A stretch of DNA of 64,000 bases from contig CM048748.1 of NCBI GenBank assembly GCA_026315105.1, positions 482,015,150 through 482,079,149 on the forward strand, written 5' to 3'. The first letter of the stretch is position 1. Each line of letters starts with the position of its first letter. Positions 14,301-27,400 of this stretch are shown in pieces. Below the pieces are notes generated by a model. It searched no databases. It was not told the DNA's origin and saw nothing but the letters and a program-made list of their open reading frames with translations. A program made the position numbers and the translations under genes. The stretch is from Locusta migratoria (lineage: Eukaryota > Arthropoda > Insecta > Orthoptera > Acrididae).

Positions 14301-15490
14301 TTTGCTGTTTCAGAATGGTAATGCGGCATATTCGCCGTATGTTTAAGTAAAATAGTCATATTTACAAGGAGCAGATGATTTTGGATGTATATAGTTACAA
14401 TGGACAACGGGCATATGTTGCGCGATTCACCGGTTTTGACACTTATAGCCACTACCTTCCTTTTTTCGACAGCATGTTTTATTTTGCTGTTTCTTAATGG
14501 TAATTCATTTTATTCGCCGTTTGTTTAAGTAAAATAGTCATATTTTCAAGGAGCAGATGATTTTGGATGTATATAGTTGCAATGGGCCGGTGGGCGTCTT
14601 GTGCGCGATCCACCGGTTTTGTCACTTATAGCCACTACCTTCCTTTTTTCGACAGCATGTTATATTTTGCTGTTTCTTAATAGTAATGAAGTTTATTCGC
14701 CGTTTGGTTAAGTAAAATAGTCATAGGTTCAAGGAGCAGATGATTTTGGATGTATATAGTTGCAATGGACAACGGGCATATGTTGCGCGATTCACCGGTT
14801 TTGACACTTCTAGACACTACCTTCATTTTTTCGTCAGAATGTTTAATTTTGCTTTTTCTGAATGGTAATGCAGTTTATTCGCCGTTTGGTTAAGTAAAAT
14901 AGTCATATTTTCAAGGAGAAGATGATTTTGGATATATATAGTTTCAATGGGCCGGTGGGCGTATGGAGTGCGATTCACCGGTTTTGACGCTTATAGCCAC
15001 TACCTTCATTTTTTCGGCAGAATGTTTTATTTTGCTGTATCCGAATGGTAATGCAGTTTATTCGCCGTTTGTTTAAGTAAAATAGTCATAATTTCAAGGA
15101 GCAGATGATTTTGGATGTATATAGTTGCAATGGGCCGGTGTGCGTCTGGTGCGCGATTCACCGGTTTTGACACTTATAGCCACTACCTTCATTTTTCCGA
15201 CAGAATAATTTATTTTGCTGTTTCTTAATGGTAATGCAGTTTATTGGCCGTTTGTTTAAGTAAAATAGTCATATTTTCAAGGAGAAGATGATTTTGGATG
15301 TATATAGTTGCAATGGCGTCTGGTGCGCGATTCACCGGTTTTGACAGTTCTAGCCACTGCCTTCATTTTTTCGGCAGAATGTTTTATTTTGCTGTTTCTT
15401 AATGGTAATGCAGTTTATTCGCCGTTTGTTTAAGTAAAATAGTCATATTTGTAAGTAGCAGATGATTTTGGATGTATATAGTTGCAATGG
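11317..15490 (+). repeat. SatA higher-order block 2, copy B (23 monomers, 4174 bp)
   Basis: The first 18 monomers (11317 to about 14586) match copy A. A five-monomer extension (about 14587-15490) follows, containing the GGATATATATAGTTTCAATG monomer at 14930 and the TGATGGTTAAG-like variants of that part. The whole 23-monomer unit then repeats at 15491 with an offset of 4174-4175 bp; for example the private AGTAATGAAG variant lies at 14684 and again at 18859. The extra monomers resemble those of block 1, suggesting the longer unit arose by recombination between block types. Confidence 0.87.
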
Positions 15491-18400
15491 GCCGGTGGAC
15501 GTCTTGTGCGCGATCCACCGGTTTTGTCACTTATAGCCACTACCTTCCTTTTTTCGACAGCATGTTTTATTTTGCTGTTTCTGAATGGTAATGCAGTTTA
15601 TTCGCCGTTTGGTTAAGTAAAATAGTCATAGTTTCAAGGAGCAGATGATTTTGGATATATATAGTTGCAATGGGCCGCTGGGCGTCTATTGCGATTCACC
15701 GGTTTTGATGCTTATAGCCACTACCTCCATTTTTTCGGCAGAATGTTTTATTTTGCTGTTTCTGAATGGTAATGCAGTTTATTCGCCGTTTGTTTAAGTA
15801 AAATAGTCATAATTTCAAGGAGCAGATGATTTTGGATGCATATAGTTGCAATGGACAACGGGCGTATGGAGTGCGATTCACCGGTTTTGACACATATAGC
15901 CACAACCTTCATTTTTTCGACAGAATATTTTATTTTGCTGTTTCCTAATGGTAATGCAGTTTATTCGCCGTTTGTTTAAGTAAAGTAGTCATATTTTCAA
16001 GGAGCAGATGATTTTGGATGTATATAGTTGCAATGGGCCGGTGGGAGTCTGGTGCGCGGTTCACCGGTTTTGACACTTATAGCCACTACCTTCATTTTTT
16101 CGTCAGAATGTTTTATTTTGCTGTTTCCTAATGGTAATGCATTTTGTTCGCCGTTATTTAAGTAAAATAGTCACATTTACAAGGAGCAGATGACTTTGGA
16201 TGTATATAGTTACAATGGACAACGGGCATATGTTGCGCGATTCACCGGTTTTGACACTTCTAGAAACTACTTTCATTTTTTCGGCAGAATGTTTTATTTT
16301 GCTGTATCCAAATGGTAATGCAGTTTATTCGCCGTTTGTTTAAGTAAAATAGTCATAATTTCAAGGAGCAGATGATTTTGGATGTATATAGTTGCAATGG
16401 ACAACGGGCGTCTGGTGCGCGATTCACCGGTTTTGACACTTATAGCCACTACCTTCCTTTTTTCGACAGCATGTTATATTTTGCTGTTTCTGAATGGTAA
16501 TGCAGTTTATTCGCCGTTTGGTTAAGTAAAATAGTCATAGTTTCAAGGAGCAGATGATTTTGGATGTATATAGTTGCAATGGGTCGGTGGGCGTCCGGTG
16601 CGCGATTCACCGGTTTTGACACTTATAGCCACTACCTTCCTTTTTTCGACAGCATGTTATATTTTGCTGTTTCTTAATAGTAATGCAGTTTATTCGCCGT
16701 TTGGTTAAGTAAAATAGTCATAGGTTCAAGGAGCAGATGATTTTGGATGTATATAGTTGCAATGGACAACGGGCATATGTTGCGCGATTCACCGGTTTTG
16801 ACACTTCTAGACACTACCTTCATTTTTTCGGCATAATGTTTAATTTTGCTTTTTCTGAATGGTAATGCAGTTTATTCACCGTTTGTTTAAGTACAATAGT
16901 CACATTTTCTAGGAGCAGATGCTTTTGGATGTATATAGTTGCAATGAGCCGGTGGGCGTCTTGTGCGCGATTCACCGGTTTTGACACTTATAGCTACTAC
17001 CTTACTTTTTTCGACAGCATGTTTTATTTTGCTGTTTCTGATGGTAGTGCAGTTTATTCGCCGTTTGTTTAAGTAAAATAGTCATAATTTCAAGGAGCAG
17101 ATGATTTTGGATGTATATAGTTGCAATGGACAACGGGCGTCTGGTGCGCGATTCACCGGTTTTGACACTTATAGCCACTACCTTCCTTTTTTCGACAGCA
17201 TGTTATATTTTGCTGTTTCTTAATGGTAATGCAGTTTATTCGCCGTTTGGTTAAGTAAAATAGTCATAGTTTCAAGGAGCAGATGATTTTGGATGTATAT
17301 GGTTGCAATGGGCCGGTGGGCGTCTGGTGCGCGATTCACCGGTTTTGACACTTATAGCCACTACCTTCATTTTTTCGAGAGAATGTTTTATTTTGCTGTT
17401 TCTGAATGGTAATGTAGTTAATTCGCCATTTGTTTAAGTAAAATAGTCATATTTTCAAGGAGCAGATGATTTTGGATGTATTTAGTTGCAATTTTTCCGG
17501 TGGGCGTCTGGTGCTCGATTCACCGGTTTTGACACTTATAACCACTACCTCCATTTTTTTAGGCAGAATGTTTCATATTGCTGTTTCTGAATGGTAATGC
17601 AGTTTATTGGCCGTTTTTTCAAGTAAAATAGTCATAATTTCAAGGAGCAGATGATTTCGGATGTATATAGTTGCAATGGCGTCTGGTGCGCGATTCACCG
17701 GTTTTGACAGTTCTAGCCACTACCTACATTTTTTCGGCAGAATGTTTTATTTTGCTGTTTCTTAATGGTAATGCAGTTTATTCGCCGTTTGTTTAAGTAA
17801 AATAGTCATATTTACAAGGAGCAGATGATTTTGGATGTATATAGTTGCAATGAGCCGGTGGGCGTCTGGTGCTCGATTCACCGGTTTTGACACTTATAAC
17901 CACTACCTCCATTTTTTAGGCAGAATGTTTTATATTGCTGTTTCTGAATGGTAATGCAGTTTATTGGCCGTTTGTTTAAGTAAAATAGTCATAATTTCAA
18001 GGAGCAGATGATTTTGGATGTATATAGTTGCAATGGCGTCTGGTGCGCGATTCACCGGTTTTGACAGTTCTAGCCACTACCTTCATTTTTTCGGCAGAAT
18101 GTTTTATTTTGCTGTGTTTCTTAATGGTAATGCAGTTTATTCGCCGTTTGTTTAAGTAAAATAGTCATATTTATAAGGAGCAGATGATTTTGGATGTATA
18201 TAGTTGCAATGGGCCGGTGGGCGTCTTGCGCGCGATTCACCGGTTTTAACACTTATAGCCACTACCTACCGTTTTTCGACAGAATGTTTTATTTTGCTGT
18301 TTCTGAATGGTAATGCAGTTTATTCGTCGTTTGTTTAAGTAAAATAGTCATAGTTTCAAGGAGCAGATGATTTTGGATGTATATAGTTGCAATGGGCCGG

Positions 18401-19665
18401 TGGGCGTCTGGTGCGCGATTCACCAGTTTTGACACTTATAGCCACTACCTTCATTTTTTCTGCAGAATGTTTTATTTTGCTGTTTCAGAATGGTAATGCG
18501 GCATATTCGCCGTATGTTTAAGTAAAATAGTCATATTTACAAGGAGCAGATGATTTTGGATGTATATAGTTACAATGGACAACGGGCATATGTTGCGCGA
18601 TTCACCGGTTTTGACACTTATAGCCACTACCTTCCTTTTTTCGACAGCATGTTTTATTTTGCTGTTTCTTAATGGTAATTCATTTTATTCGCCGTTTGTT
18701 TAAGTAAAATAGTCATATTTTCAAGGAGCAGATGATTTTGGATGTATATAGTTGCAATGGGCCGGTGGGCGTCTTGTGCGCGATCCACCGGTTTTGTCAC
18801 TTATAGCCACTACCTTCCTTTTTTCGACAGCATGTTATATTTTGCTGTTTCTTAATAGTAATGAAGTTTATTCGCCGTTTGGTTAAGTAAAATAGTCATA
18901 GGTTCAAGGAGCAGATGATTTTGGATGTATATAGTTGCAATGGACAACGGGCATATGTTGCGCGATTCACCGGTTTTGACACTTCTAGACACTACCTTCA
19001 TTTTTTCGTCAGAATGTTTAATTTTGCTTTTTCTGAATGGTAATGCAGTTTATTCGCCGTTTGGTTAAGTAAAATAGTCATATTTTCAAGGAGAAGATGA
19101 TTTTGGATATATATAGTTTCAATGGGCCGGTGGGCGTATGGAGTGCGATTCACCGGTTTTGACGCTTATAGCCACTACCTTCATTTTTTCGGCAGAATGT
19201 TTTATTTTGCTGTATCCGAATGGTAATGCAGTTTATTCGCCGTTTGTTTAAGTAAAATAGTCATAATTTCAAGGAGCAGATGATTTTGGATGTATATAGT
19301 TGCAATGGGCCGGTGTGCGTCTGGTGCGCGATTCACCGGTTTTGACACTTATAGCCACTACCTTCATTTTTCCGACAGAATAATTTATTTTGCTGTTTCT
19401 TAATGGTAATGCAGTTTATTGGCCGTTTGTTTAAGTAAAATAGTCATATTTTCAAGGAGAAGATGATTTTGGATGTATATAGTTGCAATGGCGTCTGGTG
19501 CGCGATTCACCGGTTTTGACAGTTCTAGCCACTGCCTTCATTTTTTCGGCAGAATGTTTTATTTTGCTGTTTCTTAATGGTAATGCAGTTTATTCGCCGT
19601 TTGTTTAAGTAAAATAGTCATATTTGTAAGTAGCAGATGATTTTGGATGTATATAGTTGCAATGG
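15491..19665 (+). repeat. SatA higher-order block 2, copy C (23 monomers, about 4175 bp)
   Basis: This is the third tandem copy, nearly identical to copy B apart from one- to three-base differences: CTGGATTGC shortened to CTATTGC near 15685, an extra T run near 17555, and TGCTGTGTTTC near 18113. Its first monomer shares the GTGGACGTC variant with copy A rather than copy B. After 19665 the order changes to monomers resembling block 1, so the tandem series stops here. Confidence 0.86.
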
Positions 19666-21383
19666 GCCGGTGGGCGTCTTGCGCGCGATTCACCGGTTTT
19701 GACACTTATAGCCACTACCTACCGTTTTTCAACAGAATGTTTTATTTTGCTGTTTCTGAATGGTAATGCAGTTTATTCGTCGTTTGTTTAAGTAAAATAT
19801 TCATAGTTTCAAGGAGCAGATGATTTTGGATGTATATAGTTGCAATGGGCCGGTGGGCGTCTGGTGCGCGATTCACCGGTATTGACACATATAGCCACTA
19901 CCTTCATTTTTTCGGCAGAATGTTTAATTTTGCTTTTTCTGAATGGTAATGCACTTTATGCGCCGTGTGTTTAAGTAAAATAGTCATATTTTCAAGGAGC
20001 AGATGATTTTGGATGTATATAGTTGCAATGGGCCGGTGGGCGTCTGGTGCGCGATTCACCAGTTTTGACACTTATAGCCACTACCTGCATTTTTTCTGCA
20101 GAATGTTTTATTTTGCTATTTCAGAATGGTAATGCGGCATATTCGCCGCATGTTTAAGTAAAATAGTCACATTTACAAGGAGCAGATGATTTTGGATGTA
20201 TATAGTTGCAATGGGCCGGTGGGCGTATGGAGTGCAATTCACCGGTTTTGACGCTTATAGCCACTACCTTCATTTTTTCGGCAGAATGTTTTATTTTGCT
20301 GTATCTGAATGGTAACGCAGTTTATTCGCCGTTTGTTTAAGTAAAATAGTCGTAATTTCAAGTAGCAGATGATTTTGGATGTATATAGTTGCAATGGACA
20401 ACGGGCGTCTGGTGCGCGATTCACCGGTTTTGACACTTATAGCCACTACCTTCCTTTTTTCGACAGCATGTTATATTTTGCTGTTTCTTAATGGTAATGC
20501 AGTTTATTCGCCGTTTGTTTAAGTAAAATAGTCATATTTTCAAGGAGCAGATGATTTTGGATGTATATAGTTGCAATGGGCTGCTGGGCGTCTTGTGCGC
20601 GATCCACCGGTTTTGTCACTTATAGCCACTACCTTCCTTTTTTCGACAGCATGTTTTATTTTGCTGTTTCTTAATAGTAATGCAGTTTATTCGCCGTTTG
20701 GTTAAGTAAAATAGTCATCAGTTCAAGGAGCAGATGATTTTGGATGTATATAATTGCAATGGACAACGGGCGTCTGCTGCGCGATTCACCGATTTTGACA
20801 CTTATAGCCACTACCTTCATTTTTTCGACAGAATTTTTTATTTTGCTGTTTCTGAATGGTAATGCAGTTTATTCGCCGTTTGTTTAAGTAAAATAGTCAC
20901 ATTTTCAAGGAGCAGATGATTTTGGATGTATATAGTTGCAATGGGCCGGTGTGCGTCTGGTGCGCGATTCACCGGTTTTGACACTTATAGCCACTACCTT
21001 CATTTTTTCGACAGAATGTTTTATTTTGCTGTTTCTTAATGGTAATGCAGTTTATTGGCCGTTTGTTTAAGTAAAATAGTCATATTTTCAAGGAGCAGAT
21101 GATTTTGGATGTATATAGTTGCAATGGACAACGGGCATATGTTGCGCGATTCACCGGTTTTGACACTTATAGCTACTACCTTACTTTTTTCGACAGCATG
21201 TTTTATTTTGCTCTTTCTGATGGTAGTGCAGTTTGTTCGTCGTTTGTTTAAGTAAAATAGTCATAGTTTCAAGGAGCAGATGATTTTGGATGTATATGGT
21301 TGCAATGGGCCGTTGGGCGTCTGGGTGCGCGATTCACCGGTTTTGACACTTATAGCCACTACCTTCATGTTTTCGAGAGAATG

Positions 21384-21483
21384 NNNNNNNNNNNNNNNNN
21401 NNNNNNNNNNNNNNNNNNNNNNNNNNNNNNNNNNNNNNNNNNNNNNNNNNNNNNNNNNNNNNNNNNNNNNNNNNNNNNNNNNN
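21384..21483. other. Assembly gap of exactly 100 N
   Basis: One hundred consecutive Ns separate SatA (forward) from SatB (reverse-complement orientation). A round 100 is the usual placeholder for a scaffold gap of unknown size, so the physical distance and relative orientation of the two arrays are not established by this sequence. The last SatA monomer before the gap carries extra bases (GGCGTCTGGGTGCGCG) and odd substitutions, suggesting falling consensus quality at the contig end. Apparent reading frames across the gap are meaningless. Confidence 0.98.
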
Positions 21484-24400
21484 TAAACAAACGGCGAATA
21501 AATTGGATTACCATATAGAAACAACAAAATAAAATATTTTTCCCAAAAAAAATGAATTTAGGGGCTGTAAGCGTCAAAAGCAGTGAAAAACGCGTTATAC
21601 GCTAGTTGAACTAATCTGTAGTGTTGCGACCTGAGCAGCATTGTGGCCAGGGCGGCCAGTGCGGGTCGGTGGTGCAGTACCTAATGCTCCCTGGCCCATG
21701 GTAACTATATACAACCAAAATCATTTGCTCCTTGAAATTATGATTACTTTACTTAAACAAACGGCGAATAAATTGGATTACCATATAGAAACAACAAAAT
21801 AAAATATTTTCCCAAAAAAAATGAATTTAGGGGCTGTAAGCGTCAAAAGCAGTGGAAAACGCGTTTATACGCTGGTTTTGAACTAATCTGTAGTGTTGCG
21901 ACCTGAGCAGCATTGTGGCCAGGGCGGCCAGTGCGGGTCGGTGGTGCAGTACCTGATGCTCCCTGGCCCATGGTAACTATATACAACCAATATCATCTGC
22001 TCCTTGAAATTATGACTACTTTACTTAAACAAACGGCGAATAAATTGGATTACCATATAGAAACAACAAAATAAAATATTTTCCCAAAAAAAAATGAATT
22101 TAGGGGCTGTAAGCGTCAAAAGCAGTGAAAACGCGATATACGCTGGTTGAACTAATCTGTAGTGTTGCAGCCTGAGCAGCAGTGTGTCCAGGGTGGCCAA
22201 TGCGGGTCGGTGGTGCAGCACCTGATGCTCCCTGGCCCATGGTAACTATATACAACCAAAATCATCTGCTCCTTGAAATTATGACTACTTTACTTAAACA
22301 AACGGCGAATAAATTGGATTACCATATAGAAACAACAAAATAAAATATTTTACCAAAAAAAATGAATTTAGGGGGCTGTAAGCGTTAAAAGCAGTGGAAA
22401 ACGCGTTATACGCTAGTTGAACTAATCTGTAGTGTTGCGACCTGAGCAGGCATTGTGGCCAGGGCGGCCAGTGCGGGTCGGTGGTGCAGTACCTGATGCT
22501 CCCTGGCCCATGGTAACTATATACAACCAAAATCATCTGCTCCTTGAAATTATGACTACTTTACTTAAACAAACGGCGAATAAATTGGAATTACCATATA
22601 GAAACAACAAAATAAAAATATTTTCCCAAAAAAAATGAATTTAGGGGCTGTAAGCGTCAAAAGCAGTGAAAACGCGTTATACGCTAGTTGAACTAATCTG
22701 TAGTGTTGCGGCCTGAGCAGCAGTGTGGCCAGGGCGGCCAATGCGGGTCGGTGGTGCAGCACCTGATGCTCCCTGGCCCATGGTAACTATATACAACCAA
22801 AATCATCTGCTCCTTGAAATTATGACTACTTTACTTAAACAAACGGCGAATAAATTGCATTACCATATAGAAACAGCAAAATAAAACATTTTGCAAAAAA
22901 AAAATGAATTTAGAGGCTGTAAGCGTCAAAAGCAGTGAAAACGCGATAATACGCTAGTTGAACTAATCTGTAGTGTTGCGGCCTGAGCAGCAGTGTGGCC
23001 AGGGCGGCCAATGCGGGTCGGTGGTGCAGCACTGATGCTCCCTGGCCCATGGTAACTATATACAACCAAAATCATCTGCTCCTTGAAATTATGACTACTT
23101 TACTTAAACAAACGGCGAATAAATTGGATTACCATATAGAAACAACAAAATAAAATATTTTCCCAAAAAAAATGAAATTTAGGGGCTGTAAGCGTCAAAA
23201 GCAGTGAAAACGCAATATACGCTAGTTGAACTAATCTGTAGTGTTGCGACCTGAGGAGCAGTTGTGGCCAGGGCGGCCAATGCGCGTCGGTGGTGCAGCA
23301 CCTGATGCTCCCTGGCCCATGGTAACTATATACAACCAAATCATCTGCTCCTTGAAATTATGGACTACTTTACTTAAAAAACGCGAATAAAGTGGATTAC
23401 CATATAGAAACAGCCAAATAAAACATTTTGCCAAAAAAATGAATTTAGGGGCTGGTAAGCGTCAAAAGCAGTGAAAACGCGATATACGCTAGTTGAACTA
23501 ATTCTGTAGTGTTGCGACCTGAGCAGCAGTGTGGCCAGGGTGGCCAATGCGGGTCGGTGGTGCAGCACCTGATGCTCCCTGGCCCATGGTAACTATATAA
23601 CAACCAAAATCATCTGCTCCTTGAAATTATGACTACTTTACTTAAACAAACGGCGAAAGAATTGGATTACCATATAGAAACAACAAAATAAAATATTTTC
23701 CCAAAAAAAATGAATTTAGGGGCTGTAAGCGTCAAAAGCAGTGAAAACGCGTTATACGCTAGTTGAACTAATCTGTAGTGTTGCGACCTGAGGAGCAGTG
23801 TGGCCAGGGCGGCCAATGCGCGTCGGTGGTGCAGTACCTGATGCTCCCTGGCCCATGGTAACTATATACAACCAAAATCATCTGCTCCTTGAAATTATGA
23901 CTACTTTACTTAAAAAACGCGAATAAATTGGATTACCATATAGAAACAGCCAAATAAAACATTTTGCCAAAAAAATGAATTTAGGGGCTGTAAGCGTCAA
24001 AAGCAGTGAAAAACGCGATATACGCTAGTTGAACTAATCTGTAGTGTTGCGACCTGAGCAGCAGTGTGGCCAGGGTGGCCAATGCGGGTCGGTGGTGCAG
24101 CACCTGATGCTCCCTGGGCCCATGGTAACTATATACAACCAAAATCATCTGCTCCTTGTAATTATGAACTACTTTACTTAAACAAACGGCGAAAGAATTG
24201 GATTACCATATAGAGACAACAAAATAAAATATTTCCCAAAAAAAATGAATTTAGGGGCTGTAAGCGTCAAAAAGCAGTCAAAACGCGATATACGCTAGTT
24301 GAACTAATCTGTAGTGTTGCGGCCTGAGCAGCAGTGTGGCCAGGCCGGCCAATGCGGGTCGGTGGTGCAGCACCTGATGCTCCCTGGCCCATGGTAACTA

Positions 24401-27400
24401 TATACAACCAAAATCATCTGCTCCTTGAAATTATGACTACTTTTACTTAAAAAACCCGAATAAATTGGATTACCATAAAGAAACAGAAAAATAAAACATT
24501 TTGCCAAAAAAATGAATTTAGGGGCTGTAAGCGTCAAAAGCACTGAAAACGCGATATACGCTAGTTGAACTAATCTGTAGTGTTGCGACCTGAGCAGCAG
24601 TGTGGCCAGGGCGGCCAATGCGGATCGGTGGTGCAGCACTTGATGCTCCCTGGCCCATGGTAACTATATACAACCAAAATCAACTGCTCCTTGAAATTAT
24701 GACTACTTTACTTAAAAAAACGCGAATAAATTGGATTACCATAAAGATAAAGCAAAATAAAACATTTTGCCAAAAAAAATGAATTTAGGGGCTGTAAGCG
24801 TCAAAGCAGTGAAAACGCGATATACGCTAGTTGAACTAATCTGTAGTGTTGCGACCTGAGCAGCAGTGTGGCCAGGGTGGCCAATGCGGGTCGGTGGTGC
24901 AGCACCTGATGCTCCCTGGCCCATGGTAACTATATACAACCAAAATCATCTGCTCCTTTGAAATTATGACTACTTTACTTAAACAAACGGCGAATAAATT
25001 GGATTACCATATAGAAACAACAAAATAAAATATTTTCCCAAAAAAAAATGAATTTAGGGGCTGTAAGCGTCAAAAGCAGTGAAAACGCGATATACGCTAG
25101 TTGAACTAATCTGTAGTGTTTGCAGCCTGAGCAGCAGTGTGGCCAGGGTGGCCAATGCGGTTCGGTGGTGCAGCACCTGATGCTCCCTGGCCCATGGTAA
25201 CTATATACAACCAAAATCATCTGCACCTTTGAAATTATGACTACTTTACTTAAACAAACGGCGAATAAATTGGATTACCATATAGAAACAACAAAATAAA
25301 ATATTTTCCCAAAAAAAATGAATTTAGGGGCTGTAAGCGTCAAAAGCAGTGAAAACGCGATATACGCTAGTTGAACTAATCTGTAGTGTTGCAGCCTGAG
25401 CAGCAGTGTGGCCAGGGGTGGCCAATGCGGGTCGGTGGTGCAGCACCTGATGCTCCCTGGCCCATGGTAACTATATACAACCAAAAATCATCTGCTCCTT
25501 GAAATTATGACTACTTTACTTAAACAAACGGCGAATAAATTGGATTACCATATAGAAACAACAAAATAAAACATTTTCCCAAAAAAAATGAATTTAGGGG
25601 CTGTAAGCGTCAAAAGCAGTGAAAACGCGTTATACGCTAGTTGGAACTAATCTGTAGTGTTGCGACCTGAGCAGCATTGTGGCCAGGGCGGCCAGTGCGG
25701 GTCGGTGGTGCAGTACCTAATGCTCCCTGGCCCCATGGTAACTATAAACAACCAAAATCATTTGCTCCTTGAAATTATGACTACTTTACTAAAACAAACG
25801 GCGAATAAATTGGGATTACCATATAGAAACAACAAAATAAAATATTTTCCCAAAAAAAATGAATTTAGGGGGCTGTAAGCGTCAAAAGCAGAGAAAACGC
25901 GTTATAACGCTAGTTGAACTAATCTGTAGTGTTGCGACCTGAGCAGCATTGTGGCCAGGGCGGCCAGTGCGGGTCGGTGGTGCAGTACCTGATGCTCCCT
26001 GGCCCATGGTAACTATATACAACCAAAATCATCTGCTCCTTGAAATTATGACTACTTTACTTAAACAAACGGCGAATAAATTGGATTACCATATAGAAAC
26101 AACAAAATAAAATATTTTCCCAAAAAAAATGAATTTAGGGGCTGTAAGCGTCAAAAGCAGTGAAAACGCGATATACGCTAGTTGAACTAATCTGTAGTGT
26201 TGCAGCCTGAGCAGCAGTGTGGCCAGGGTGGCCAATGCGGGTCGGTGGTGCAGCACCTGATGCTCCCTGGCCCATGGTAACTATATACAACCAAAATCAT
26301 CTGCTCCTTGAAATTATGACTACTTTACTTAAACAAACGGCCGAATAAATTGGATTACCATATAGAAACAACAAAATAAAATATTTTACCAAAAAAAATG
26401 AATTTAGGGGCTGTAAGCGTTTAAAAGCAGTGAAAACGCGTTATACGCTAGTTGAACTAATCTGTAGTGTTGCGACCCTGAGCAGCATTGTGGCCAGGGC
26501 GGCCAGTGCGGGTCGGTGGTGCAGTACCTGATGCTCCCTGGCCCATGGTAACTATATACAACCAAAATCATCTGCTCCTTGAAATTATGACTACTTTACT
26601 TAAACAAACGGCGAATAAATTGGATTACCATATAGAAACAACAAAAATAAAATATTTTCCCAAAAAAAATGAATTTAGGGGCTGTAAGCGTCAAAAGCAG
26701 TGAAAACGCGTTATACGCTAGTTGAACTAATCTGTAGTGTTGCGGCCTGAGCAGCAGTGTGGCCAGGGCGGCCAATGCGGGTCGGTGGTGCAGCACCTGA
26801 TGCTCCCTGGCCCATGGTAACTATATACAACCAAAATCATCTGCTCCTTGAAATTATGACTACTTTACTTAAACAAACGGCGAATAAATTGCATTACCAT
26901 ATAGAAACAGCAAAATAAAACATTTTGCAAAAAAAAAAATGAATTTAGAGGCTGTAAGCGTCAAAAGCAGTGAAAACGCGATATACGCTAGTTGAACTAA
27001 TCTGTAGTGTTGCGGCCTGAGCAGCAGTGTGGCCAGGGCGGCCAAATGCGGGTCGGTGGTGCAGCACCTGATGCTCCCTGGCCCATGGTAACTATATACA
27101 ACCAAAATCATCTGCTCCTTGAAATTATGACTACTTTACTTAAACAAACGGCGAATAAATTGGATTACCATATAGAAACAACAAAATAAAATATTTTCCC
27201 AAAAAAAATGAATTTAGGGGCTGTAAGCGTCAAAAGCAGTGAAAACGCAATATACGCTAGTTGAACTAATCTGTAGTGTTGCGACCTGAGGAGCAGTGTG
27301 GGCCAGGGCGGCCAATGCGCGTCGGTGGTGCAGCACCTGATGCTCCCTGGCCCATGGTAACTATATACAACCAAAATCATCTGCTCCTTGAAATTATGAC

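Larger units (their letters stand above)
1..21383 (+). repeat. SatA: 182-183 bp tandem satellite array (about 117 monomers)
   Basis: The phrase GGATGTATATAGTTGCAATG recurs with a step of 182-183 bp (for example at 1, 183, 366, 549, 731) without interruption up to the N gap. Each monomer runs through a variable GC-rich segment, a CACCGGTTTTGACAC box, a T-rich stretch, TTTATTCGCCGTTTGTTTAA, and an AAGGAGCAGATGATTTT end. Monomers differ by scattered substitutions and by swaps of the GC-rich segment (GACAACGGG, GCCGGTGGG, or a 9-bp deletion). The array runs off the left end of the window, so its true length is unknown. There is no sign of coding: reading frames are short and stop-rich on both strands. 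Orientation + is a convention; SatB lies in the opposite orientation. Confidence 0.97.

Noticed and set aside
21261..21577. Reading frames running through the N gap
   Set aside because: They consist largely of unknown residues and exist only because Ns are not stops.
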